From: Lysobacter antibioticus HS124
GTDB taxonomy: Bacteria > Pseudomonadota > Gammaproteobacteria > Xanthomonadales > Xanthomonadaceae
Direction of reading: 5' to 3'
Length of the DNA stretch: 33,052 bases
Assembly (NCBI RefSeq): GCF_000336385.2
Contig: NZ_HG424516.1
Coordinates: 1-33,052 of the forward strand
The translations under genes and the position numbers were made by a program. Below are positions 16,232-24,402 of the stretch, one piece after another (the first letter of the stretch is position 1; each line of letters starts with the position of its first letter). Below the pieces are notes generated by a model. The model did not search any database and had not been told where the DNA came from. It saw nothing but the letters and a program-made list of their open reading frames with translations.

Positions 16232-17001
16232 GACGAAACGCCTTGAATGTGGGGAACGGCCGCCATCGCGCCCGCGGCGCGCAGTCGTTGCAGCAGCTCC
16301 AGGCCTTGCGCCTGCCACTGCCGCAGCGCTTCGGCCCCGTGCAGGCCGGCTTCGTCCGCCAGGGCCAGCAGGTGCTCGCGGCCACGAGCCCGCCGCTGCG
16401 CGATCGCGTGCAGCAGGCGATAGGCCGGCGGGGCGAGCCGGACGAAGCGCACCTCATGCGCGGCATCGCGATAGACCAGCAGCATCGTCGGCAGCGCAGG
16501 CGCCTGTTCCGGCTGAAAGTCCGGCCCGATCTCGGCGACGGGCCAGCGATACGCCACCACCCTCGCCAACGGCGACAACTGCGGCACGCCTTCGAGCAGG
16601 TCCATCTGCGGTTCGTCGTCGGGCGGAACGGCATCGCTGAGCGCCAGTTCCTGTTCGATCCATTCGTAATGCGCCAGTTCGGCCAACCAAGCCGGCGCAG
16701 TGCCGTCGTCCGGCAGCGCCTGCGCGAACGCGACGAACTCCGCGGCCAGTTGCGGGAACAGCGGAGTCTGCGCGCGGTGATCCGCGTAGAAAGCGCGCAA
16801 CAGCCCGGTCCAGCGCGGCAACGGCAGGGTTTGGCGCAACACCGGAAAGCTGCCGGCCAGCAGGCCGTCGACAGCGTTGAAGAACAACTCGCGATACACC
16901 CGCAGCCGGCGCGGCTGCAAGCCCGGCGGCGGCGGATTCGCCTGCGGGTTGCGCAAATGCCGGGCCAGGGCCCACTGCTGCTCTTGCAGGCGCGCGCTCA
17001 T
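16228..17001 (-). CDS. hvfC: HvfC-type RiPP maturation partner (DUF2063)
   Basis: A 257-residue soluble protein. Residues 1-95 are the DUF2063 N-terminal domain: it starts LQEQQWALARHLRN, continues with RLRVYRELFFNAVDGLLAGSFPVL, and ends with LPQLAAEFVAFAQ. A second, mixed domain follows (ALPTMLLVYRDAAHEVRFVRL). HvfC/MbnC-like proteins pair with DUF692 oxidases and present the precursor peptide. The ATG at 17001 shares one base with the hvfB stop (TGATG) and has GGAGG at proper spacing; a GTG three bases earlier is also possible. Gene order B-C is the standard one for this family. Confidence 0.92.
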   Translation of the reverse strand: MSARLQEQQWALARHLRNPQANPPPPGLQPRRLRVYRELFFNAVDGLLAGSFPVLRQTLPLPRWTGLLRAFYADHRAQTPLFPQLAAEFVAFAQALPDDGTAPAWLAELAHYEWIEQELALSDAVPPDDEPQMDLLEGVPQLSPLARVVAYRWPVAEIGPDFQPEQAPALPTMLLVYRDAAHEVRFVRLAPPAYRLLHAIAQRRARGREHLLALADEAGLHGAEALRQWQAQGLELLQRLRAAGAMAAVPHIQGVSS

Positions 17002-17843
17002 CACGCGGCCTCCGCGACGGGGACGAAGGCGCGCTGCATGGCGCGGATTCGCTCGGTTTCGCCCAGCAGCTCGGCCAGCGGGGGCAGGTTGAAATCGCGC
17101 TCGAGCACAGTCGGACGCACGCCGAAACGGCGATACGCCTCGCCCAGCAGCGCCCAGGCGTCCTCGCGCACCGCAGCGCCGTGGGTGTCGATCTTGAGCC
17201 CCTCAGCATCGTCGTAATGGCCGGCGATGTGGTACGAGGCGATGCGTCCGCGCGGCAGTCGGTCGAGGAACTCGCCGACCGGATAGCCGTGATTGTGCGC
17301 GTTGACGCTCAGGTTGTTGAGGTCCAGCAACAGATCGCAATCGGCCTCGGCCAGTACCGCGGCGATGAAGTCCGCTTCGCTCAAGGCCTGGTAGGGCGCG
17401 GCGTAGTAGGACACGTTCTCCACCGCGATCCGGCGCCCCAACGCATCCTGCGCCTGGCGGATGCGCGCGGCGACGTGGCCGATCGCCTCCTCGGTGAACG
17501 GAATCGGCATCAGATCGTAGAGATGCCCATCGTCGGTGCAGTAGCTCAAATGTTCGCTGTACAGCGCGACCCGATGCCGGTCGAGGAACTCGCGGGTGCG
17601 GCGCAGCAACTGCGTGTCCAACGGCGCGGTGCCGCCCAGCGACAGCGACAGTCCGTGCGCGCTGATCGGCCAGCGTGCGGACAGTTCGGCCAGCGCTTCG
17701 CCGTAGCGGCCGCCGACGCCGATCCAGTTGTCCGGGGCGCATTCGAGGAAATCCACCGCGCCGGCGTCCATCGCCAGCAGTTCCGGCAGCAGGCCGCGGC
17801 GCAGTCCGAGGCCGGCGGAGCGAGCATTGAGAGTCGTATCCAT
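17001..17843 (-). CDS. hvfB: HvfB-type MNIO RiPP maturase (DUF692)
   Basis: A 280-residue TIM-barrel protein of the DUF692/UPF0276 family, now known as multinuclear non-haem iron oxidases (MNIO). Candidate metal ligands follow the family pattern: His63 in [11 protein letters not shown], Glu97/His98 in YSEHLSYC, Glu142 in [10 protein letters not shown], Asp174 and Asn176-177 in [16 protein letters not shown], His205 and His209 in YHIAGHYD, Asp219/His221 in KIDTHG, and Glu249 in [10 protein letters not shown]. Related enzymes convert Cys in EGKCG motifs into oxazolone/thioamide-type groups that bind copper. AGGA lies six bases before the ATG at 17843. The substrate is almost certainly the HvfA precursor 73 bases upstream. 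Confidence 0.95.
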   Translation of the reverse strand: MDTTLNARSAGLGLRRGLLPELLAMDAGAVDFLECAPDNWIGVGGRYGEALAELSARWPISAHGLSLSLGGTAPLDTQLLRRTREFLDRHRVALYSEHLSYCTDDGHLYDLMPIPFTEEAIGHVAARIRQAQDALGRRIAVENVSYYAAPYQALSEADFIAAVLAEADCDLLLDLNNLSVNAHNHGYPVGEFLDRLPRGRIASYHIAGHYDDAEGLKIDTHGAAVREDAWALLGEAYRRFGVRPTVLERDFNLPPLAELLGETERIRAMQRAFVPVAEAA

Positions 17844-17916
17844 GGCAAGTCCTGGGCGGGTCGCCGCGCGACCGGTGCCTGGCACCGATCGCGCGACGCG
17901 GGGAGGAAGACCGCGC

Positions 17917-18429
17917 TCAGCGGCCGCCGGCGGGGTGCTTGGCGAACAGGCCCGGCGGCATCGGCTTGCCGTTCGCGGCATAGGTGGCCTTGAGGAACTC
18001 GTAGGCCTCCGACTCGGAGATGAAGCCGTCGCGATCGCGGTCGATCTTGGCGAAGTCGGCGGCGCGTTGCGGCGCCACGGCGAGGAATTCCGCACGCGAC
18101 ACCCGGCCGTCGCCGCTGCGGTCGGTCTTGGCGAACGAAGCGTCGCCGCACTTGCCCTCGCCGCATTTGCCTTCCGCCTGCGCGGCCTTGCTGCCGGGCT
18201 TGCTGGCGCCGCACTTGCCTTCGCCGCACTTGCCCTCGGCGCCGGCATGGCTGGCGCCGAGCAGATAGCCCTGCGCCAGCGGCTGCATGGCGAAGGCCGA
18301 ACCGGCGAACAATCCGGTCAAGGCGGTCGCGGCGAGGGCCACGCCGAGTACGCCGGCCGATGCGGGCTTGGCGCGCGGGTCGGAACGCCGTTCGGAGGTC
18401 TTGGAGGTACGGGTTTCGGAACCTGACAT
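17917..18429 (-). CDS. hvfA: HvfA-type RiPP precursor with EGKCG repeats and EF-hands
   Basis: A 170-residue exported protein. Residues 1-47 are a signal peptide with a long polar n-region, cleaved near GSAFA. Two tandem pairs of EGKCG lie at 65-74 and 86-95; their Cys68, 73, 89 and 94 are the only cysteines. EGKCG is the site that DUF692 enzymes modify in HvfA and bufferin-type peptides. A second half carries two canonical EF-hand loops: D103-x-S-x-D-x-R-V-S-x-x-E114 and D130-x-D-x-D-x-F-I-S-x-x-E141. The tail is Pro/Lys-rich. GGAG precedes the ATG. Known function of relatives is copper binding outside the cytoplasm. The calcium-binding half is unusual for a RiPP precursor and could anchor, fold or switch the peptide. 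Confidence 0.93.
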   Translation of the reverse strand: MSGSETRTSKTSERRSDPRAKPASAGVLGVALAATALTGLFAGSAFAMQPLAQGYLLGASHAGAEGKCGEGKCGASKPGSKAAQAEGKCGEGKCGDASFAKTDRSGDGRVSRAEFLAVAPQRAADFAKIDRDRDGFISESEAYEFLKATYAANGKPMPPGLFAKHPAGGR

Positions 18430-18520
18430 CGGGTTGCTCCAGTGAAGAGCACGGATGCGCCGTGCGTGAGTCGCTGTCTGCGACGGGATGGGAATTCGGA
18501 ATGGATAAAACGAATGCCGC

Positions 18521-19201
18521 TCAGGGCGAAGCGGCGGCCAGCGGCCGGGGCGGCTGTAAACGGCTCAGCGTCAGCAGCCCCAGGCCGAGCACGGCCAGCG
18601 CGGCGCCGAACACCGGCAGCAGCGGCGCGAACGACAGGCCGATCGCCAATGCGGTCCAGCCCCAGGCGCGGCGGTCGGCGCTGGCCGTAACCGGCGTGCG
18701 GCGGGCGATCAGCGCATCCAGGCTGAGCCGGCCGGCGCCGTTCAAGATCAGCGGCAGCAACATCGCCAGATACAGCAGCGGCAATTTGTAGTTGCCGTAG
18801 CCGTCGTCGGTGATGGCGTAGCCGCGCCACAGCTCGGCCAGGTTGGCCCAGTGCTGCGGCCAGTGCACCGCGCCGATCGCGACGAGGGTCAGCACCCACA
18901 ACGCCGCCGCGGCATAGCGTGTGCCCAGCCCCAGCAACAAGGCCACGCTGGCGCCGAGTTCCAGACCGGTCGCCAAGTGCCAGTTGAGGTCGGCGCCGAA
19001 CCAGGAAAACGGCGGCGGAAACCGCCCGCCGAGTTCGGCGAACCAGTTCTGCCCGTGCAGCTTTTCGCGTCCGGCTTCGAAGAATTCCCACGCCAACAGG
19101 GCGCGCAGGCCCAGCGGCGCCAGCCAGCGGCCTACCGCGTCGATGCGGACCAGGAACGGCACGCGGGCGGAAGAATCGGTGCGGGTCGCGACGGTCGACA
19201 T
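18521..19201 (-). CDS. hvfX: HvfX-type DoxX-family membrane protein
   Basis: A 226-residue integral membrane protein of the DoxX family, found with HvfA/B/C and with gold-induced (gig) operons. Helix 1 follows the N-terminal 30 residues: [21 protein letters not shown] holds the typical Glu/Lys pair. Further helices are near residues 70-95, 97-115, 140-160 and 180-205. The C-terminus is a short basic tail. AGGAG precedes the ATG at 19201. It is the first gene of the set, 91 bases upstream of hvfA. Its mechanism is not established; a role in periplasmic redox or metal handling is assumed from co-occurrence. Confidence 0.9.
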   Translation of the reverse strand: MSTVATRTDSSARVPFLVRIDAVGRWLAPLGLRALLAWEFFEAGREKLHGQNWFAELGGRFPPPFSWFGADLNWHLATGLELGASVALLLGLGTRYAAAALWVLTLVAIGAVHWPQHWANLAELWRGYAITDDGYGNYKLPLLYLAMLLPLILNGAGRLSLDALIARRTPVTASADRRAWGWTALAIGLSFAPLLPVFGAALAVLGLGLLTLSRLQPPRPLAAASP

Positions 19202-19623
19202 GGTGCGCTCCTGGGCGTTGGCGGCTGCGTTTCGGAGGCGCCATTTCGCCCGCACGCGGTATCCGCACCGTGTCGCCGGGAACCGCTTTTTGTATCCGGA
19301 CCCTGCTCGCCCCCGGCGCGGATACAGTGCGATACAAAGCCGCTGCGGCTACGCAGGCCGGAGACCGATCCGCGGCCGGGTTTCGCCGGCGCGCCGGCTC
19401 GCCGCCCTCGACCGGCAGTCAAGCGCGCCCGGCGCGATCGGGCATGCGCCGCTGGCTGGGGCTGGGGATTGCGGCCATCGCGCGCGGCTCAGCCCCGCGG
19501 CTCATGCCAGCGGGCGGCGGCTCGTCCACAAACGCAGACCGGCGCTGCGCCGGACCGCTCGCAACGCACCGCGATCGCCGCCTCCGCCGATGCGCGGACC
19601 GACGGCGTCGCTGGGCGCCAAGC
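19202..19623. other. Promoter region of the RiPP operon and spacer
   Basis: This 422-base gap lies between the hvfX start and the stop of the next gene on the same strand. The part near hvfX (19259-19339) carries repeated TGTATC half-sites described separately. The remaining 280 bases are GC-rich and show no convincing gene. Confidence 0.5.
19259..19339 (-). promoter_or_regulatory. Cluster of TGTATC half-sites upstream of hvfX
   Basis: The reverse strand carries TGTATC at 19336-19331 and again at 19326-19321, exactly 10 bases apart, in the context TTTGTATCGCACTGTATCCG. On the forward strand TGTATCC (19291-19297) and GTATCC (19259-19264) are further copies facing the other way. A tandem 10-base repeat is the usual operator of OmpR-family regulators, and such a regulator is encoded in this operon. 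The sites lie 60-135 bases upstream of the hvfX start. Confidence 0.55.
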
Positions 19624-20511
19624 TCAGCGGAAATGGTTCTGCAGGAAGCTTTCGGTGGCCTCGATCAAGGCATCGACCTGGCGCCGGCTCTTGCCCAGGT
19701 TGAACATGCGGTCCATCGGCAGCACCAGCAACTCGCCTTCGCCGCCGTGGTAGCGGATCAGGCTTTCCGCCTGCGCCGGCTGCGGCGCGCCGATTTCGTC
19801 CTGGGTGCCGACGGCGACCATCAGCGGGCCGCCGTAGCGGGCGATCTCCGCCGGCGGCGACAGCGTGAACAGGCTGACGAAGAACGGTTGCTTCAGCGCG
19901 ACGGTGCGCCCGACCGCCAGATCGACCGTGGTCGGCACGCTGCCGCCGGCCAGTCCCTGGCGAATCTTGTCGCGACCCAGGCGCTGGATGAAGGCCGCGC
20001 CGACGTCGACGTCCGGGTTCCACAACGCCAGGCCGTCGAGCGGATAGCGGCTGCGCGCGGCGACCGCGCTGGCGACCGCGCCGCCCATGCCCCAGCCCAC
20101 CACCGCCATGCGTTGCGGGTCGACCTTGCCCGAACCGGCCAGGTATTCCAGCGCCTGTACGCCGTCGACCACGAACGCATCCAGGCTGCCGTCGGCGAAC
20201 TGGCCGTCGCTGTCGCCGTTGAAGCGATAGTCGATGCGCAGGCTGGCGATGCCCTGCTGGGCCCAGCGCTGTGCCGCGCGCGCGTACACGCCTTCCTTGA
20301 CCGCGCCGCCACGGCGTTCGTCGCGGTTGCCGGCGAACTCGGGCAACAGCAGCACCACCGGCGGATTGCGCACCCGCTCCGGCAGGTTCAAGGTGCCGAT
20401 CACCTTGCGCCCGGCAACGACATAGGCGGCCTGCGATTCGCCGGCCCAGGCCGGGCATGCGGCGAACGCCAGCAAGGCGGCGAGCGCGGTGCGGAGCGGG
20501 AATCGGGGCAT
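19624..20511 (-). CDS. Exported alpha/beta-hydrolase-fold protein lacking catalytic Ser and His
   Basis: A 295-residue protein with a signal peptide (residues 1-23, ending ACPAWA) and a dienelactone-hydrolase-like fold: VVLLLPEFAGNRDER, IASLRIDYRFNGDS, and a core elbow at 137-143. At the elbow the sequence is V-G-W-G-M-G-G, where the family has G-x-S/C-x-G, so position 141 is Gly. The acid loop VAVGTQDEIGAP keeps Asp. In LPMDRMFNLG the position where relatives have His (DH-x-F) is Arg. Two of three triad residues are therefore absent. The fold is otherwise intact and full length. It may be a binding protein or pseudoenzyme rather than a hydrolase. Confidence 0.82.
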   Translation of the reverse strand: MPRFPLRTALAALLAFAACPAWAGESQAAYVVAGRKVIGTLNLPERVRNPPVVLLLPEFAGNRDERRGGAVKEGVYARAAQRWAQQGIASLRIDYRFNGDSDGQFADGSLDAFVVDGVQALEYLAGSGKVDPQRMAVVGWGMGGAVASAVAARSRYPLDGLALWNPDVDVGAAFIQRLGRDKIRQGLAGGSVPTTVDLAVGRTVALKQPFFVSLFTLSPPAEIARYGGPLMVAVGTQDEIGAPQPAQAESLIRYHGGEGELLVLPMDRMFNLGKSRRQVDALIEATESFLQNHFR

Positions 20512-20731
20512 GGGCGCGGTTTCCAGAGTTCGGCAACAACGGACCGCCGGGATCGGCCGGCTGATCGGGCCGCCGCAGCGGCCCGGCTTCGGACGCTCTC
20601 GCGTCCCGCGCATCGGCGACGCCCCCTCGCAGCGCCGGTCGCGCGGGAATTGTAACGGCGCTGGCGGCCCAAGGATGCGCCGCTCAGCCCGCGTCGCCCA
20701 ACCGCACGCGGCCCGGCCTGTGCGCGCCGGA

Positions 20732-21241
20732 CTAGAGCGCGTACTCGCAGAACAGGTAGGTCGGCTCGTCCAACATCGGCAGCAGGCGCATTTCGCGCAA
20801 AGCGCCGGCCGGCGCGGCCGCGGCATCGCCTTCAAGCGCCCAATTGCAATCGCGCTCGCGGCAGCGGCCGCGGCTGCCTTTCGGCGGCGCGTCGGCCCAG
20901 GCGCTGCGGAACGCTCGTACGTAAGGCTGCGGTGGCCCCGGAAGTTCGATCCCGAGCCGATGCACCAGACCGTCGCGCAACTCGCGCCGCACCTGCACCG
21001 GTTCGACGCCGAGCACGCTCAAGCCGCGACCGGACAGCTTGGATTCGCCGACGCACTCCGGCTCGCACAGCGGTGGGCCGAGGTCGGGCTGTTGCGCCAG
21101 CCAGGCCGTCGCAGCCTGCGCGGTCGCCGGGCACGCGGCCTGCGCCGGCGCGAACAGTGCGCTGGCGCACAGCAGCAAGGGCGCGCCCAGCCGATCCCGC
21201 ATCCGCAGGCGCCGCGGCGCCCGATCCGTCCCTGTCCGCAT
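20732..21241 (-). CDS. Small secreted cysteine-containing protein, unknown
   Basis: A 169-residue protein with a signal sequence: basic n-region, LGAPLLLCASALF core and cleavage near APAQA. The mature part has Cys residues in ACPAT, LCEPECVGE, RGRCRERDCNW and LFCEYAL, probably in disulphides. SVLGVEPVQVRRELRDGLVHRLGIELP in the middle looks like one strand-helix unit. I do not recognise the family. AAGGGA upstream supports the ATG at 21241. It is divergent from the acetyltransferase and lies 220 bases upstream of the pseudohydrolase on the same strand. Confidence 0.7.
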   Translation of the reverse strand: MRTGTDRAPRRLRMRDRLGAPLLLCASALFAPAQAACPATAQAATAWLAQQPDLGPPLCEPECVGESKLSGRGLSVLGVEPVQVRRELRDGLVHRLGIELPGPPQPYVRAFRSAWADAPPKGSRGRCRERDCNWALEGDAAAAPAGALREMRLLPMLDEPTYLFCEYAL

Positions 21242-21461
21242 CGTTTTCGTCCCTTGCCGCTTCGCGATGGGCGGCCGAGGGCGCAGCCTACAGGGATCGC
21301 GCGCGATTGCGTACCGCCGCTCGCAGGCGGCGGGCCCGACGCATGCCGTCCCCGCTGTGTCGACCCGGCGGTTGCCCGCGACCGCAGCGGTTACAGTGCT
21401 TGCGCCGACCGCGGGCCCGGCCCCATCCGCGTCCTTCCGTCCTCATTCGTATCGTTCCGGC

Positions 21462-21977
21462 ATGAGCATCGACATCCGTCCCGCCCGCTGGCCGCAGGAC
21501 CTGGCGTGCGTCCGCGAACTGTTGCGCGAATACGCGCAAAGCCTGGACGTGGATCTCGCGTTCCAGGATTTCGAAAACGAACTGGCCAGTCTGCCCGGCA
21601 AGTACGCGCCGCCGCGCGGCGAGCTGCTGATCGCCTGGCGCGGAAGCCAGGCCCTGGGCTGCATCGCACTGCGTCCGCTGGCCGCCGGGGACGCCGAAAT
21701 GAAACGCTTGTACGTGCGCCCGCAGGCGCGCGGCGAACACCTCGGGCGGCGACTGGCCGAGCGTGCCTGCGTGCAGGCGCGCGCCGCCGGTTACGCGCGC
21801 CTGTGCCTGGACACCCTGCCGAGCATGGCGCCGGCGCAACGACTGTATCGCTCGCTGGGGTTCGCGCCGATCGCGCCCTACGTGTTCAATCCGGTACCGG
21901 GCACGCAATTCCTGGTCCTGGACCTGCAGGAGCGTGGGCCCGCGCCGGCGGTCGAAGCCGGCGCGGAGCGGGATTGA
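21462..21977 (+). CDS. GNAT-family N-acetyltransferase
   Basis: A 171-residue acetyltransferase. The N-terminus MSIDIRPARWPQDLACVRELL is a typical GNAT beta1-alpha1. Acetyl-CoA-binding motif A is seen in MKRLYVRPQARGEHLGRRLAERA, with the R/Q-x-x-G-x-G/A-like loop PQARGEHLG. Motif B follows as LCLDTLPSMAPAQRLYRSLGFAPI. The acceptor cannot be deduced. Its stop codon (21975-21977) abuts the stop of the convergent lipoprotein gene, so TGATCA ends both genes with no spacer and no shared terminator. Confidence 0.9.
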   Translation: MSIDIRPARWPQDLACVRELLREYAQSLDVDLAFQDFENELASLPGKYAPPRGELLIAWRGSQALGCIALRPLAAGDAEMKRLYVRPQARGEHLGRRLAERACVQARAAGYARLCLDTLPSMAPAQRLYRSLGFAPIAPYVFNPVPGTQFLVLDLQERGPAPAVEAGAERD

Positions 21978-23156
21978 TCAACGCCGGGCCTGGCGTTCGA
22001 TCGAGTCGACCACCAGCGCCGCCAGGGCGTCGGCCTGCACATCGTTGAAGATGTCGTTGTGGCTGCGCGACACCGTATCGCGCCCGGCGATCACCCACAC
22101 CGGCTCTCGGGTCGACTCCCGGCATTCTTCGGCGTCGGCACCGCGCGCGGTGATCAGGAAACCGGCGCGCCCGGCCGGCACCCGCGCCGGCACGGTGCGC
22201 TGACAGCCGCGCCAGTCGGTTTCCGGGCAGGGCGCACCGATGCCGCAGATCTGCGCGGTATGGGTCTGCCTGGATTCGCTGAAGCCGATCGGCGTGCCCT
22301 TGAACGCCAACCGGTGCAGGAAACCGACCGCGGTGTCGCCCTGCGCCTGCAGCACCACCAGCTTGCGATAGTCGCGATCGAGGAACTCGCGCTGGCGCTG
22401 GTACTCGGCGGTGTCGGCCGCCGTGCCTTCGGCCTGGGCCAGCGCCGCGCGTTGCGCGGCGAACGCGTTCTTGAGTTCGGTCTGCAGGCCTTCGAATTCC
22501 AGCTCGGACACCGCCGGATTGAGCATGATGTATTCCGAGCCGTCCAGGGCCGGGCCGCTCAGGTTCAGCCGCATCGCCTGGAACAAGGCCGAGCCGCCCA
22601 GGCTGTGGCCGATGATCACCAGCGGTCGCGCCGACTGCCGCCCTTGCAGCTCTTGCAAGATCGCCACGATCTCCTTCAGGCCGTTGCGTCCGACCTCGGT
22701 CGAGGCGCGCTTGCGCGGCCAGATGGTCGGAAAGTCCAGCCACTGCGCCGGCAACCGCAGGTCGTACTCGTCGCCGCGCCAGCCCACGTAGAGCCCGTCG
22801 ACGCTGTCGACCGGCACGCCGGCCTCGTCGAGCCGGCTTTCCAGCTTGCCCAGGAAGCCGGTGAAATCGCGCAGGTTCCGGTCGTCCTGGCTGGGGTCGT
22901 GGTGCCAACCGTTGACGAACACCACGATCGGTTCGCGGGTCGATTCGTCGCCGAGCCAGCGGCGCATGCGCTCGCGCTGTTCGGGGTGGAAGATGGCGCC
23001 CTTTTCGCTGACCTCGATCGCCATCAGTTGCGAGCGGCTGCCGACTTGCCTGGCGTCGTGCACATCCCAATAGGCCTTGTCCGGATAGCTGACGCAGCCG
23101 CTGCCGGCCAGGCAGCCCAGGATCGCCAGGGCCGCGATGATCGTCCGTGCTTTCAT
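21978..23156 (-). CDS. Lipoprotein with alpha/beta-hydrolase (lipase-like) domain
   Basis: A 392-residue exported protein. The signal ends with LAGSGC; Cys21 (or Cys15 in AILGC) is the probable lipidation site. The hydrolase core starts at PIVVFVNGWHHDPS (residues 76-90), and the nucleophile elbow VIIGHSLGGSALF has Ser185. A charged helical stretch (residues 235-285) forms a lid-like insert. Candidate acid and His residues occur in QGDTAVG and in DTVSRSHNDIFND near residue 370. This resembles serine hydrolases with a GHSLGG lipase box. AAGGA precedes the ATG at 23156. The substrate is unknown, likely an envelope or external ester. Confidence 0.85.
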   Translation of the reverse strand: MKARTIIAALAILGCLAGSGCVSYPDKAYWDVHDARQVGSRSQLMAIEVSEKGAIFHPEQRERMRRWLGDESTREPIVVFVNGWHHDPSQDDRNLRDFTGFLGKLESRLDEAGVPVDSVDGLYVGWRGDEYDLRLPAQWLDFPTIWPRKRASTEVGRNGLKEIVAILQELQGRQSARPLVIIGHSLGGSALFQAMRLNLSGPALDGSEYIMLNPAVSELEFEGLQTELKNAFAAQRAALAQAEGTAADTAEYQRQREFLDRDYRKLVVLQAQGDTAVGFLHRLAFKGTPIGFSESRQTHTAQICGIGAPCPETDWRGCQRTVPARVPAGRAGFLITARGADAEECRESTREPVWVIAGRDTVSRSHNDIFNDVQADALAALVVDSIERQARR

Positions 23157-23400
23157 GTGTCCTTCCCCCGTGGCCACTCCGCGGCCTTTGCCGCCGATCG
23201 CTTCGTGTCCCCCGCTGCGATGCGCGACGCGCATCCGGAGGCCCGTTGTCGATAACGTGCGCGAGGGGCGGGAACGGTCAACGTGCCTTACGGCGGCCAA
23301 GACTCGCGCGCGCCTAGGTCGCGATGCTTCGGCCGTCGTGGGATTCGGTCAGAAAAGCCGGTGCCAAACCTCGCCGCGCACAGCCCGCACCAGCCCGGAA

Positions 23401-24075
23401 TCAGCGCGACTCCCGCTCCAACTCGGCGCTCTTGCGCTCGAACTCCTTCACCACCGGATCGTCCGAACCGTAGTGCTTGGCCAGGAAGGCGCGCAGCGCT
23501 TCGCGGTACTCCGCACGGAACGTGGGATTGGCCGGACTGACCGCAAGCTGGGCCGCAGCCTGATCGACCGCGGCGCGATCCTCGATCAGAGTGCGGCGAA
23601 TGCCGTAATCGGAACGGTCGGACAGGATCACGATATTGCGCTCGAAGCCCGGCACGTACTTGGCCGTGAAGCGCTCGCCCTGGGGAGGGATCAGGATCGC
23701 ATTGCGGATCGGATGGATCGCCGCCGACAAGGTGTCGAACGCGACCTGGACATCGCGTCCGTCGGCCGTCCTGAGCACGGCGGCATAGGCATAGACCGTG
23801 CTGTTGTTGAGCTTGGCGTCGGTGCGCTTGGCGCCGACCACCACCGCCGAGCCCTCGGTGCCGGCCGCATTGAGGAACCAGGCATTGAGATAGCGGCCGG
23901 CGAACAGATTGGCCTGGGCCAGCAGCAGGAAGGCGATGCTGATCCCGCCCCACCAGCCGCGGCCGCGCCGCCGCCCCCACAGCCAGCCCAACCCTAAGCC
24001 CAGCCCGCACAGCAGCACGAACGCCCAGAACGGGTGGTGGGTGAGGAAGTACAGGACAGCGGAGAGGACGGCCAT
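23401..24075 (-). CDS. Membrane-anchored protein of unknown function
   Basis: A 224-residue protein. Helix 1 (2-14), helix 2 (15-33) and a third hydrophobic segment (43-60) form a membrane anchor with a basic loop GRRRGRGWWGG. A domain of about 150 residues follows, starting AVVVGAKRTDAKLNNSTVYAY and continuing RDVQVAFDTLSAAIHPIRN, which has beta-rich character. The C-terminus is a charged helix (FERKSAELERESR). I do not recognise the family. An ATG at 24105 in the same frame would add 10 residues but has no ribosome site; GGAA precedes the ATG at 24075. Confidence 0.78.
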   Translation of the reverse strand: MAVLSAVLYFLTHHPFWAFVLLCGLGLGLGWLWGRRRGRGWWGGISIAFLLLAQANLFAGRYLNAWFLNAAGTEGSAVVVGAKRTDAKLNNSTVYAYAAVLRTADGRDVQVAFDTLSAAIHPIRNAILIPPQGERFTAKYVPGFERNIVILSDRSDYGIRRTLIEDRAAVDQAAAQLAVSPANPTFRAEYREALRAFLAKHYGSDDPVVKEFERKSAELERESR

Positions 24076-24402
24076 TGCGAACAGTTCCGGATAAGCGCCC
24101 CGCATCGGCGGCCGATGCGGGCTGGGCGCTTTGTAGCGTGATGCGGCAGCCGGCGCAACGCCGATCGCGGCTCCTGCGCGATGGAGCACCGCCGTCCGCG
24201 GCCCCGGCCCCGTCGGCCATGGCGCCGACGCCCCACCCGGCCCGGCCATGCCGACGCCGCCCGGCCCTGCACGGATGCGGGTTTCGAGGTGACGAATGTC
24301 GGTTGCCGCCGCCTCGCGCGCGGCCTAGCTTGGCAAAGTCCGACCTCCACGCCTTCGCCGACCCGCTCCGCAGGACGGCGCCTCCCGAAACCGGATCAGC
24401 GC
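24076..24402. other. Intergenic region between divergent membrane-protein and AraC genes
   Basis: These 327 bases separate the divergent starts. GC is high throughout, and I see no AT-rich promoter box or clear operator. A short inverted repeat GCATCGG/CCGATGC at 24103-24118 is present close to the 24075 gene. Confidence 0.4.

Noticed and set aside
15567-16634. An upstream extension of the secreted hydrolase frame
   Set aside because: The open frame continues far upstream but overlaps the ferric-reductase-like and hvfC genes in another frame. The signal peptide, ribosome site and ATGA overlap place the start at 15566.
17844-18248. An upstream extension of hvfB
   Set aside because: The frame is open through hvfA but encodes Arg/Pro/Ala-rich noise. 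DUF692 proteins begin with a short stretch before GLGLRRGL, as from the ATG at 17843.
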